The notes under the pieces were generated by a model. The model was not told the DNA's origin. It saw only the letters and a program-made list of their open reading frames with translations, and ran no database searches. From positions 8,116,311 to 8,180,310 of the forward strand of contig CM035170.1 of the NCBI GenBank assembly GCA_020205615.1: 64,000 bases of DNA. Reading direction: 5' to 3'. Shown here in pieces: positions 47,806-60,989 of the stretch (positions are counted from its first letter, which is position 1; every line of letters starts with the position of its first letter). The stretch comes from Panax quinquefolius. Its lineage: Eukaryota > Streptophyta > Magnoliopsida > Apiales > Araliaceae. The position numbers and the translations under genes were made by a program.

Positions 47806-49688
47806 ACTAATGCTATTATACTTTCGAAATCGTGTATTCATCAATGGTCATGATCATGCCAACAACTCATCCCATCAATGCACTACGGGTCAATGGGGAC
47901 TTTTTCCACATCATTTGTAACATTACGGTCCATGATTACATCGAATAATCCTCGGTCATAATCATACCAAGTCCATCTACATACTTCTACAGTGCCACGT
48001 AGATGACTTTCAACATAATATAAACATGAGGATGATAACAATGATGTAAGAATTCAATAAAACAAGTTCAAGAATTAATTTATCCAGGAACTAATAATGT
48101 CCAAATTGTCAACATGATACTTCTTTGTAGAGTAACACTCAAGAATGCTCAGAAGAATATTTCCATGAAATGATACTGGATGAAGCGCAAATATCAAAGA
48201 TATTTCACTAATTTCATGGAGTATAGAAGTTAAAACTTTAACCAACTGAGTATAATAAAGAATGGAATAACAAAAGAAATCACCAGGCATGCGATAGACC
48301 GCACAGACAGGTTATTCCAACAGAATAATAAATAATGGAACTAGGTCATGCGTAAACGCACCGATAGGATATTCCAACATAATAATAAATAATGGAACCA
48401 GGTCATGCGTAAATGCACTGACAGGATATTCCAACAGAATAATAAATAATGGAACCAGGTCATGCGTAAACGCACAGACAGAATGTTCCAACATAATATT
48501 AAACAACGGAACCAGGTCATGCGTAAACGCACATACATGATGTTCCAACAGAATAATAAATAATAGAATAACAGAAGAATTTCACCAAGTATAGGGTATC
48601 CCGCGTATACAGGTTATTCCAACAGAATAATAAAGAATGAAATAACAAAATAATTTCACCAATAAGAAAGAAGGAATACCCCTAACGAGTACAACAAATA
48701 ATATCCATTATCGTAAAAGAAGAGTATTTTGACTGGTAGGGCGAGGATATACTCAAAGAAAATTTGCACTACACTCAAAGCTTTCTTAAACTTTAAAGAA
48801 ATACGCTCAAGATTATAGAAGAAGAACTCTCTCTATAGTTTCTCTCTCTAGAGTTTCAGTGAATTCGTAAGAAATAATGAAGGAATGAGCTTCTATTTAT
48901 AGAAGAATAGGCTACATAGTAACTAATTCATGAACGGTCCAGATTGATTTACTTTAAACGGACGGTCCAGATTGGTTTACGATAAAATATAATATATTCT
49001 TTTTATAATCTAATAAAATGAATAACTTTATAAAAGTATTCTATTTTATATAAAAAGATTTTACTATACAAACACTATGCAAGCACTATGCAAACACTAT
49101 GCATAATAAAATATAATATATTCTAATTGTTGTCTAATAAAACAGATAACTTTATAAAAGTATTCTGTTTTATATAAAAAGATTTTACTATTAGTCTAAG
49201 AAAACGAATAACTTTATAAAAGTATTCTGTTTTATATAAAAAGCTTTTCTGTTTTATTACATTAATAAAACTAATAAAACAAAACTCATCATCATTATTA
49301 TAATTCATAATATTAATCGACCAGGTCGTTCCCAAGAAAGAGGGGGCTTTCCAATAAGGATTTCTCTCCATTGGTGCGCAATTAGGTGACCAAACCTCTC
49401 ATTCACAGAACTTGTAGACATCGTTAATATTGCAAATAATAATATTAATAACTTTGTCATCTCAATTATTGATTATAAAATATTGACAATAATTGAATCA
49501 AATAACGTGAGATACTTGTCATACGAATTATCAGTAATAATAATTGAACAAAACTCGAGTGACTTCTCACGTAAGCATCACTAATCAATACCGTAAAGCT
49601 CTTGTGCAACTACGCCAGACATTCTTTTACTTTTAACACCGGGTGTTTCAACAGTTAACGGTAAAACTTCCGCCGTTATTTTCATAAA
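47806..49688 (-). mobile_element. Older type-B LTR, right part (continues from 27213)
   Basis: After ACTAA the interrupted inverted LTR continues. It holds a CATCAATGGTCATGATCATG hairpin-type segment, a tandem array at 48295-48560, the inverted TATA region (TTCTATTTATAG at 48891) and the inverted conserved block (GGTGACCAAACCTC at 49386). It stops near 49688 without its terminal TGTAAGACC. Confidence 0.7.
48295..48560. repeat. Tandem array, about 59-bp unit
   Basis: Four to five copies of a unit containing GGTCATGCGTAAACGCAC, then GATATTCCAACA and AATAATAAATAATGGAA. Diverged, inverted relatives occur around 51100-51650 and 58150-58700 in other LTRs, so this is an LTR-internal array. The open frames across it are periodicity by-products. 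Confidence 0.8.
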
Positions 49689-49916
49689 GTGTGACGCCCC
49701 CAAAATAGGTATACATCACCCATCTTGAGTCGTCAAATACATGGTACAAAATTCAAATACAATCTTAAATATAAACACATGAGCTGTGAGTTTTAATACA
49801 AACATTGTCTTCTAGACAGCATTAAAACTCAAAATAAGTCCTCAATACATTCATTAACACACTATTTCACAGAATAGTGAGGACTACTAATGCTATCCTC
49901 TGGACCGTCACTCCGT
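49689..49916 (-). mobile_element. Another inverted LTR end, truncated
   Basis: Starts GTGACGCCCCCAAAATAGGT, the inverted LTR terminus, and runs about 230 bp to the start of element B. It parallels 26994-27213 and is likely a separate older copy interrupted by element B. Confidence 0.7.
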
Positions 49917-52900
49917 TGTGAGACCCCAAATTTTATGAAATAAAAGTATTCAATTTTTTTATTTTGGTAAATAGTTATATTGATAAAAGTTTAAAGTTAA
50001 GGGTGATATGTGAAAATTTTTCAAAGTAGACAAGTTGTCATAAAATACCCGATTACTGTTTACTCTAGTATTGTTCACTCGAGTATTTGGGGCACTTTTT
50101 GTGTCAGAGTACTATTCACGAGTTATTATTCACGGGTTACTATTCACCTAAATTACTATTCACCCGAATATTATTCACTCGGGTATATGGAGTATTTTTC
50201 GTGTCGGAGTACTATTCACGAGTTACTATTCACGAGTTACTATTCACCCAATTACTATTCACTCTAGTATTGTTCACTCTCGGTATTTGAGACACTTTTT
50301 TGTGTCTGGGGTACTATTCATGTGGTACTATTCCCAAGTACTTATTCATTGTAGTACTATTCAATTCAAAAATATATTTATTTTCATTCAAAATCATTTT
50401 GGGTACAATATTATTCTATGAGGAGATGTGCTAATTTTTCGAATCAGTTGGTTGAAATTATAATAATAAATCAATATGGGTCGTTGGTTTAAAATTTTAA
50501 TAGTAAAATCTTTTTATACAAAAATGAATACTTTTATAAAGTTATTCTATAAATAGAATATATTATATTCTATTATGCATAGTATTTTGCATAGTAATTT
50601 TTTTTATATAAAATCGAATACTTTTATAAAGTTATTCTATAAATAGAATATATTATATTTTATTATGCATATTGTTGCATAAATGCTGCATAGTGTTTTC
50701 ATGTAGTAAAATCTTTTTATATAAAATGTAATACTTTTATAAAGTTATTCGCTTTTATTAGATTATAAATAGAATATATTATATTTTATTTAAAAGATTT
50801 TGCTTTAAATATGGACCGTCCGATTAAAAGTAAATCAATCTGACTGCTCATGAATTAGTTACTATGCACGATCCATTCTCCTATAAATAGAAGCTCATTC
50901 CTTAATTATTTCTTACGAATTCAATTTGAAACTCTAGAGAGAGAAACTATAGAGAGTTCTTCTTCTATAATCTTGAAAGAGTTTAAGAAAGCTTTGAGCG
51001 TAGTGCAAGTTTTCTTCAAGTATATTCCGCCCTACCAGTCGGAATACTTTTCTTTTTAAGGTAGGGGATATAATTGTCGTACTCGTAAAAGATATTATTA
51101 TTATTTATTATTCAGTTGGAATAACTTGTATACGCGGACTACCCTATACTTGGTGAAATTCTTACATTATTCCATTCTTTATTATTATGTTGGAATAACT
51201 GCTGTTTATCTGATACCACATACATGGTGAAATTCTTCTAATATTCCGTTCTTTATTATTACGTGCGGAATATCCGCAGCCGGTCACGTATTACGCTGAC
51301 ACGGTTTTATTAATTATTCCATTGGAATAATCACATGCATGCGATCTATCGCATGCATGGTGATTTCATTGTTATTCCATTCTTTATTATTCTGTTGGAA
51401 TATCACATGCTCATGCGCTTTTACGCCTGAGACACTGATTCTCTTTTTTATTATTCATTTGGAACATCACGTATGCATGCGTTTCTGGGGACTGGTTCCG
51501 CCTTTTATTATTCTGTTGGGAATAACCTATCTGTGCGGTCTCTATCGCATACGTGGTGAATCCTTCTGTTATTTTATTCTTTATTATTCTGTTGGAATAA
51601 CCTGTCTATGTGGATTACCACATGCATGGTGAATGTTCCATTGTATTTCATTCCTTATTAAATTGTGAAAATGATCTGTTTACTTGGATTATGATGAAAG
51701 TCATAACAAAAGTATTGAACTGATAAAAATCATGGGTATATGTGGTATTAGTAAGTGTTATGATGAGTTATGTTGGTTATTATGTGAAAACTTGAAAGTT
51801 TCTTAGAAATCACAAAGGGTTGAAAATCATATTTTGGTGAAAATGGAACATGAAATTCAATTGACTATATCTCCTATTATATTTTGAATTTTTGAGTGAG
51901 ATCAAGTTCTAGAGTTAGCTCTATGAGTTTTGTAACTTATCCAAGTGGAATCACTGGAAAAGGTGTTGTAGATTTTGTGTGGACTGATTTTAGCAAAGGA
52001 GTCAAAAGCTACAATTTAAGAAAAAGCTATTGCCCAGATTTTTAAAAGGGCATTTTCGGCCACTTAATTTATGAGAAAACTTCTGGCCTTTTGGGACATG
52101 AAAGTATATGGTATAAAGTATCCCCTGTCCAAAAATGAGCTCATTCCGACTTTAAATGAGCAAGTTATGACCATTTCAATATTTAGGTTTTTCCGACGAA
52201 AAATGCTATAACCGGAGTTCTATAACTCATTGACCATGAAATTTAAACTGAAGCTCACGTTAACATGTGTAAGATCCTGCTAAGATTTGGGAATTTCGGA
52301 GTTAAATTTAAGGTAGCTAATTTCTTAAGGAATTAATTAGAAATTGATTTTGAAAAATAGTAAATGAATTTTAAAAATTTAGAAAATATATGTTCAATAT
52401 AGGAATATATTATGCTTAATCCCGAGAAAAGAATAATTTTTGGGACTGATTTGGTATTTTCATGAAAATAGTTTAATTACTGAGCATATGAGTTAAATAT
52501 GTTATGTGAAGTTGAAGAATTGGTAAATAGGATTTTAGGGCTTGAAAACCCTATATAAGGTATATCTGATTTTGATGAGTAATTTGATTATTGGTGATGA
52601 AATCTTATGAGTATGGCGATTTTGAATGATTAAATGCATTATTTGGAAAAATGTAAACAATTAAATGTAATTGTTTATAAGTTTAAGAAGTGATTAAAAT
52701 ATTGTTATAGTATTAACAATATTAGATTATGATTTTATTAAGTGATTAATAATGTCTGGATAAATTTAAAGTCTTTAATATTTATCCTTGATTTAATTTG
52801 ATTAATGCTTATAATATTGTCATCATCCTCATATTTATATTATGTTGAAAGTCATCTGTGGCCTGTAATGCATAGATGGACTTGGTATGATTATGACCAG

Positions 52901-53941
52901 GGATTATTCGGTATAATCATGACCGTAATGTTGCAAATGATGTGGAAAAAGTTTTCATTTGGCGTAGTGCATTGATGGACGCTTTTGGTATGATTATGGC
53001 TATGGATTCTCTTGACGAGGGTGCAAAAATGAATTATTTTATGGCATGATCGGACTAGTTGATGAAAACACGATTATCTTTGGCCCGTGGTGCATGGATA
53101 ATTAGGTCGTGATACTCTTAAGAATATCCTTGGCACCGTAGTGCATGGATGATTTGATGATGTGGATTATTTATTGAGCTGAGTCTCAGCGATTAAAGTG
53201 ATGAAAAACCTTTTAAATCATAGAAGATAATAGATTTTATTCTCTATTTGACTCTTCTAATGGATTGCTTGTTCCCTATGAGCTTAAACTTGATGTTTGT
53301 TATATTGTATCGCTTTAACACTTTGTTGAAAGGCTAACGATAATTTATTCTCGCATTATCTAGGTCATAATATTTCTACTTGGGCTAGTTGAGCTCACCT
53401 TTTCTTTCACTGTTCTCTTCAGGAAATGAGAATATAGTTGGGACTAGTCGGGGAACGAAGTGATGGTCCTAGATGGTGCATTAGTAGTCCTCACTATTCT
53501 GTGAAATAATGTGATAATAAATGCAATGAGGACTCCATTGAGAGTGGATATTGTCTAGAAGGCGATATTATTGTTTGAACTCCCAGCTTATGTTTTGTCA
53601 TATTTTACATGACAGTTGTATTATTAAGTTGTATTTGAATTTAGGTACCATGTATCTGGCGACTTAAGATGGGTGATGTATACCTATTTTTGGGGGCGTC
53701 CACAATGGTATCAAAGCTTAGGATATGATCCACAGGTGAGAGATGTGAGACAAGAACTAGGAGGGAGAGACGGGAATTCCTTCGCTAGTATGACCTACCT
53801 AAGTTTATTTGTTATTTAATTAGTCGATTAGTAATATAGGGGTATTATGTGGTATGTCAATTAACCCTTATTTTGAAACTATATTCTAGAATGATATTTG
53901 ATATACAGGAGATGAGAAATGGAAAATCATGATAGAGAGGA
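49917..53941 (+). mobile_element. Gypsy element B: long LTR, primer site and leader, interrupted
   Basis: The LTR spans 49917 (TGTGAGACCCC) to 53704 (GGGGGCGTCCACA), about 3.8 kb, with a TATA box at 50882. It is followed by the primer site TGGTATCAAAGC (53706-53717) and about 220 bp of leader. Coding sequence is cut off by element A' at 53942. The corresponding 3' part is not found in the window. Confidence 0.75.
51070..51660. repeat. Diverged tandem units in LTR B
   Basis: About nine irregular units of 55-65 bp, each carrying TTATTATTCTGTTGGAATAA or a close variant. They are inverted relatives of the array at 48295-48560. Confidence 0.7.
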
Positions 53942-56900
53942 TGTAAGACCCCTATAGTAAGGGTTGATTTGATTAATGTGGTTAGTTATGGGTAAAATGC
54001 GCAAATATTTTAAATAAGCAGGTGGTTATAAAATATTCATTGTTGTTTGAAATATTTTTTGGTCGTGGAATATTCTTTTTGTCGGGGAATATTCATAATA
54101 CGACAGCGCTTGATCTTTAATGGGTCCCATAACGGAAAACAATTGGATGAAGAAAATGACAAGTATAAGTTGTTTATAAATAACAGTGCGATTATTCACA
54201 TCAATTATCTTCATTGGAATACCCGTGGTTAAAACATAGTAATACGGCGTTGTTGCCGCACAAGAAGACACGGTATTGCACCAATTATTGATTCTTACGT
54301 GAAAGGCACTACTCAATAATTATTACGATGAGTTCTTGTCGATATTTTATTTTATTGATTCAATAATTCTTTGCGTTGATATTTTATATTACCGTTGTTT
54401 CAATAATTGTCACTATACGATTATTTTTCATTATCGAAGCAATAATTCATATTATCTCGAATAATATTATTAGAAAACATTATTGACAATGTCTAGAAAG
54501 TTCTGCTAAAAGAGAGGTTTGGTCACCTAATTGCTACGCCATGAAGAGAGAAATCCTTATTTGAAAGCCCCTCTTTTAAGGAGCGGCTACCGTTGCAAGA
54601 TCTTGTGATTCTCAGTAATATTATTTATGAATAATTAATTATTGATTTATATGATGAGGAAAATATTGATTTTATGTGGTTATAGATGGAGAAAATTTTT
54701 AAAGTGACAATTGTTAAAAATTGATATTTTATCTTTTCTGATAAAATAATATTTTATTATATTATATAATAATGATGATATTTTTACAATGAATGTGGGA
54801 TATATGAGTATATGAGGAGGAAGAGTATTTTTGTTGCAAAAGTTGTTTAAAACATGTTAAACATGTTAGTGGACCCATTTCTTGACTGAAATTTGATTAT
54901 AGCCTGTAAATCGCCCGTTTATATATTTCGGTCAATTTATGTTTGGAATTTAGAAAAACTTCCTTCTGCAAAGTTGTAGAGAATTGATTTTCCTATAAAA
55001 AATCACGAGATTCGAATTTTCTGATAAAAGGGCTATTTATTATGAATTATTGAAGTTCCGAAGTTCCGAAATAATTGATTTTTGAATTTTTAATTAATTT
55101 TAATAACAAAAACGTTTTTTTTTTGTTTTTGTCATTAGTGGTGGCTGATTTCAAATGGTCAAGAGGTGCGTAGAAAATTTTGATATATATATTAATATTA
55201 TATTAAATTAAATTTTCTGCTTTGGTGTTCTAAGCATTTTTCTATAAATATGGTGCTTAGGTTAGAATTGAAAATTACACCAGAAACTAAAGATTTCTCT
55301 TTCTTTCTCTCTCTATAACATCGAGCATATTTTGTGAGTATTTTAGTACTTTGAGTATTGCTATACGGTGCAAGTTCTTTCAGCACTATATCCAGTATTC
55401 CAGTCAGAAGTACTATCCTTTCTGAGGTAAGGGATATTTTTTTTTAAAAAAAAAATGATATTATTTCTTCAATATCATTATGCCAAAATATGGGTTGGAA
55501 CTTTTTATCAAATTTGAAACTTTTTCATGTCGGGGTTATTATTCATGAGTTACTATTCATGAGTAACTATTCACGAGTTACTATTCACGAATACTATTCA
55601 CGAAGCATGATGATCTTTTTTTGTGAAATTTCTATCTTTTAGTGTCAGAGTCACTATTCATGTATACGATACTATTCACGTATACGGCACTATTCACGAA
55701 TACGACACTATTCATAGAAAAATTAAATTTTTTTCCCTCCAAAATATCTATTATGGATACTAGCTTTGATTGTATCCATGTTTTGATCATTCTTGAATTT
55801 TACTCCACTATGATTATTTATGAGGTATTTTTGGACATGGAATAGCTGAAATACGAATCCTTAATATTTATTCTTTTGTTTCACTGGATTCGTTTTTTTT
55901 AAAATATTTTTCATCATCCTCAGTCTTAAATGATGATATAACTGAATATCTTTGGCCTGTAGTACAAAGATGAATGATTTCTGATGAATATTTTTGGCCC
56001 GTAGTGCAAAGATGAACAGGTGTTTAGATGAACATGACCAACTGATGAATATCTTTGGCCAGTAGTGCAAAGATGAATATTTGATTCCAGATATATATTG
56101 ATTGATGTTACAGGGATAAAATATTGACGATGAACTTTTAAATTCATATATAGAAGATAGTAGTTTGCATTCTCTACTTAACTTTTCTAATAAATTATTA
56201 TTTCCGCTGCGAATATTGATTTAAAACTTGTTGTCTATTGTATTCTATTAGATTTTTCCCTGTTGAAGACTAACGATAATTTGTTCTATATTATCTTGGT
56301 CATAATATTCTTTACTAGGCTAGTTGATCTCACCCTTTTCCTTTTGTTCCATTTTTCTTCTCAGGAGGCGAGAATGTAGCGAGTACTAGTCGGGGTATGG
56401 AATAAAGGTTTTAGAAAGTTGTTTTAGTAGTCCTCACCATTTTTGTAAAATAATGTATCAATAATTGTACTGAGGACTTATTTGAGTGTGGATATTGTCT
56501 AGATGACAATATTTGTATTTAAACTCATAGTTTTTATGTTGTATTGATAAAGTTGTAGTTGTTTTTGTACCATGTATTTTGACGACTCAGAATGGGTGTT
56601 GTATACCTATTTTGGGGGCATCACAGTTGGTATCAGAGCTTAGGGATATGGTCTCTGGTGGAGATCGGGGAATAGTACTAGGAGGGGAGAGACGAGTAAT
56701 CCTTCATTGTGTGTCATACCTAAGCTTATTTGTTGGTCGATTAAGTATATGGTTAATATGTGATATGTTAATTTGTTTAATTAACCCTTGTTTTATAAGC
56801 GGTATTTAAGAATGGCAAATGAGAATATTAACGGTGGAGTTAATGAGACCGTGTGAAACACCTTTAATCACCACCTGAGGGGAACGTGCAACAGAAGGCA

Positions 56901-57216
56901 ATATTCCTCCAGTAAACAACACCACCCGAAGCGAGACGATGAACGACGGGATGTTTAGGAGCTTTTTGCGGTTTATGCAAAACCGCACGAGAGAGACTCG
57001 TGTATGTAATGGTGGAAATGATAGCAACGCTGCTTGTCACATCCGCAATGAAGCGATTCAAAGAGTTGGGACCACCAGAATTTAAGGGAAAACCGGATCC
57101 GATCATAGCTGAAACGTGGGTCAAGCAAATTACCAAGATATTCAATGTCTTGGGATGCAGAGAGGAACGGAAGGTTCCATTCGCCACCTTTATGTTCCGT
57201 GGCGAGGCAGATTACT
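53942..57216 (+). mobile_element. Gypsy element A' (same type as elements 1 and 2), truncated by element C
   Basis: The LTR spans 53942 (TGTAAGACCCC) to 56625 (GGGGGCATCACA), followed by the exact primer site TGGTATCAGAGC (56628-56639). A gag start follows at ATG 56812 (MANENINGGVNETV). Gag pieces such as ERGMFRSFLRF-like, KRFKELGPPEFKGKPDP and QITKIFNVLGCREERK run to 57210, where element C interrupts. This is the least altered gag segment of the window. Confidence 0.8.
56628..56639 (+). other. Primer-binding site of element A' (exact)
   Basis: TGGTATCAGAGC is identical to the complement of the plant initiator tRNA-Met 3' end. Confidence 0.85.
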
Positions 57217-59891
57217 TATGAGACCCCAGATTTTATCAATAAAGATTTAAATTTTGTCGAAATAATTTTTAATATTATAGTGTGAATTTAAGATAATATT
57301 ATAGTTGTGGGTAGATTTATAAATTTTGCAAAGTATGCAAGTGGTTATATTATATTCGATTGGTGGGGAATATTCGGTTTAGCGAGGAAATATTAAATAC
57401 AACTACTCAATCATTGGTGGACCCCTACAATGTAATTATTGTCGGATTGAAAAACGACAAAAATATTTTATTGAAATAACGGCGGAAGTTTTACTGTTGA
57501 TCTTTGTTGAACTACTTTCATAGTAAAAGTACGATGTCGTGTGGTTGCATAGTAGGACACGGGTATTGATTATTGATGCTTATGTGAGAAGTCACTCAAT
57601 TTGATTCCATTATTATTCGATTAATAATATGAATTATTATAGCGATAATGACGTTTTATGTTTTATTCGTATTATTAACGTAATAAAAGCGAAACATCTT
57701 TTATATAAAAATGCGAATACTTTATTAAAGTTATTACATAAATAGAATATATTATATTTTATTATGCATAGTGTTGCATAGTGTTTTTGCATAGTGTTTA
57801 TAGTGTTTTTGCATAGTAAAATGTTTTTATATAAATAGAATATATGATATTTTATTTAAAAGATTTTGCTTTAAATATGGATAGTCGATTAAAGTAAATC
57901 AATCTGGACCGTTCATGAATTAATTACTATGCATTCTATTTTCTATAAATAAAAGCTCATTCCTTCATTATTTTCTTACGAATTCAATTGAAACTCTAGA
58001 GAGAGAAATTATAGAGAGAAGCTATAGAGAAAAATCTATAGAGAGAAAGAAGAAGAGTATTCGGTACTTCACTTACTTTGATATCCGAAGGTGTCTTTTA
58101 CGATAAGGGGTATTATTTGTTGTACCGTAAGGGATATTATTCGTTTGTATTCATGAAGAGAACTTGATTATTCCATTCTTTATTATTCTGTTGGAATAAC
58201 TTTGTGTCTGTGACATACCATATACTTGGTGAAATCCTCTGTTATTCCATTCATTATTATTACATTGGAATAACTTTGTAAAAGTGGTATACCCTATACA
58301 TAACTTTGTATATCACGGCGTACCCTATACTTGGTGAAATCCTTATGTTATTCCATCCTTATTTATTACATTGGAATAACTTTTGTCTGTGAATCCCCTA
58401 TACTTGGTGATCTTCTTACATTATTCCATTCTTTATTATTACATTGGAATATCACATGCATGTGTTTTACACCGGGACACTGGTTCCATTGTTTATTATT
58501 CCGCATTTATTATTACATTGGAATATCCTATCGTGTGTTTTACAGGACACAGTTCCATTGTTTATTATTCAACATTTATTATTACATTGGATCATCCTAT
58601 CGGTGTGAATTTCACGACACGGTTAAGTTATTATTATTACATTGGAATAACTTTTGTACATCTGAAATCTACGCATGCACGTGATGATTTCTTTTGTTAT
58701 TCCATTCTTTATTATACCCAGTTGGTTAAAACTTTGACTTCTATACTCCATGAAATTAGTAGAATATCCTTGATATTTGTGTTTCATCCAGTATCTTTTC
58801 ATGGAAATATTCTTCTGATCATTCTTGAATTTTACTCTACAAAACAGTATCTTGTTGACAATTTGGCCGTTACTAATTCTGGATAAAATAATTCTTGAAC
58901 TTGTTTTATTGAATTATTATGTCATTGTCATCATCCTCATGATATATTATGTTATCTTTGGCTTACGTGCATAGATGAACTTAGTATGATTATGACCAGG
59001 GATCATTCGGTATAATCATGGCTTGTTATAAATGATGTGATAAAAGTCCTCAGTGGCACATAATGCGATGATGGATAGTTTTGGTATGATTATGACTAGG
59101 GGTGATTCGGTATAGTCATGACCATTGATAATTTGATGAAAATCCTTGGCCAGTAGTACATGGATGATTAGATGTGGTGGTTTATTTATTAAAATTTGAG
59201 TCTCGTGATAAAATTGATGAAAACCTTTTAAAACCTAAAAGATAGTAGATTTTATTCTCTACTTGACTCTTTTAATGGATTGCATATTCATTGCGATTAA
59301 ACTGGTTGTCTATTGTATTTTATCGGTTTAAATTTGTTGAAGGCTAATGATAATTTATTCTGCATTATCTTAGTCATAATATTTCTTCTTGGGCTAGTTG
59401 AGCTCACCCTTTCTTTCATTGTTCTCTTGAAATGAGAACATAGTTTGAGACGAGTCGGGGAGCGGAGTAATGGTCGAGAGGATAGCATTAGTAGTCCTCA
59501 CTATTACGTGAAATAGTGTGATAATAGTTGTAATGAGGACTCCTTTTGAGTTTGTATAATATCTAGTAGACAATATTTGTATTCAAACTCACGATTTATG
59601 TCGTATTATACCACAGCAGTTATATTAGTAAGTTGTATTTGAATTTATGTACCATGTAAGTGGCGACCCAAGATGGGTGGCGTATACCTAATTTTGGGGC
59701 GTCCACGGTTGGTATCGAGCTTAGGGATATGATTCACGGCTAAGAGGTGAGAATAGTACTAGGAGGGAGACGGAGAATACCTTCGCTAGAATGACCTACC
59801 TAAGTTTATGTGCTATTTTATTGGTCGGTTAGAATATAGGGATAATTTGTTACATGTCAATTAACCCTTGTTTTGTGACAGTGTTTGAGAA

Positions 59892-60985
59892 TGGCATCTG
59901 AAAATCTTGGAGTTAGCAATGAAGCACATGAGAGTGTTGATTCAGCTCAAACAAAAGGTAACGACCAACAACACGATAATAATCATCTTTGGTAACGGCT
60001 ATCGAAACAATGATAACCATCGTGGGGAATTATCATGCTAAGAATGGTAACCACTTGATTGGTAATCATGGCAAAGATAATAGAAGTGGAAATTTCAAGA
60101 AGAGAAGGTCATTTAGCTCGATTTTGTCGTATAGTGAAGTCAAGTCCAATTGGGATAGTGGCACCAAAGGCGGATCTGGATAAAAAACAAAGTCGGTGGT
60201 TTTGGAGGAAGAAGCGTTTTTCGTGACTTCTCAAAAAGTGGGTAACCCGAGCGAAGTTAGCACGGGTTAGTTAATTATAAATTCTTGCGAAGTCTATACC
60301 TTATTAGATATCTGGGTTCTACCCATTCTTTTATCTCTCTTGCTTGCGTTCAACGTTTAAATTTGACTCAGGAGAAATTAGACTTTGATTTATCTATTGA
60401 AACTTCGTTGGGAGAAACCTTCATTACCTCCACTGTTTATTAATCTTGTTGTTTCATATAAACACTTTCACGTTACCTGTCGATCTTATCTCTTTGAAAA
60501 TACTTGCCTTTGAGGTAATTTTTGAAAATGATTGATTAACTACTCATTATTCTTTTTGTAAGGTTGTTAGCTTTCATATTCCTAACCAACTTTGTTATCT
60601 GAATTCAAAGTAACCAAATCCTAAAGTTAATCACTGTTATATCAAGCCATAAGTAAAGAGCCCGATCCTTTCGTTGTTGACTTCCTTGTGTGGAATGCAC
60701 CGAAGCCAGACTTTCTGTAGGCGACGTCGTGATTGAAGATGGCAAGTTGATAGGTATCATTATGAGGTGCTATCCAGGTTAAGGGATAGAAGTCACAGTT
60801 GGTATTAATGTGACGTACTATCCAAGTCTTGGACGAGAGTAACAATTTTGAATGATATTTCTATCATTAATAAATTTCTTGGCGTATTCTTGAAGACTTC
60901 CTAGCCTACCCTAGGCGTGAAATCGAATTTTGTATTGACCCCATCTGAAAACCCATTTCTTAAACCCTCAAATATTTCTTCAACT
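59892..60985 (+). pseudogene. Gag/protease remnant of element C
   Basis: MASENLGVSNEAHESVDSAQ is open for about 30 codons. Later pieces in other frames are NHGKDNRSGNFKKRR, SCEVYTLLDI and RLNLTQEKLDFDLSIE-like protease flanks. Large parts of gag are missing, and nothing of RT or integrase remains except a short piece near 60890-60960. Confidence 0.6.
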
Positions 60986-60989
60986 AAAA

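Noticed and set aside
48312..48548. 78-codon minus-strand open frame with repeated VPLFIIMLEY-like units
   Set aside because: It follows the 59-bp LTR tandem array. Alternative frames show the same repetition.
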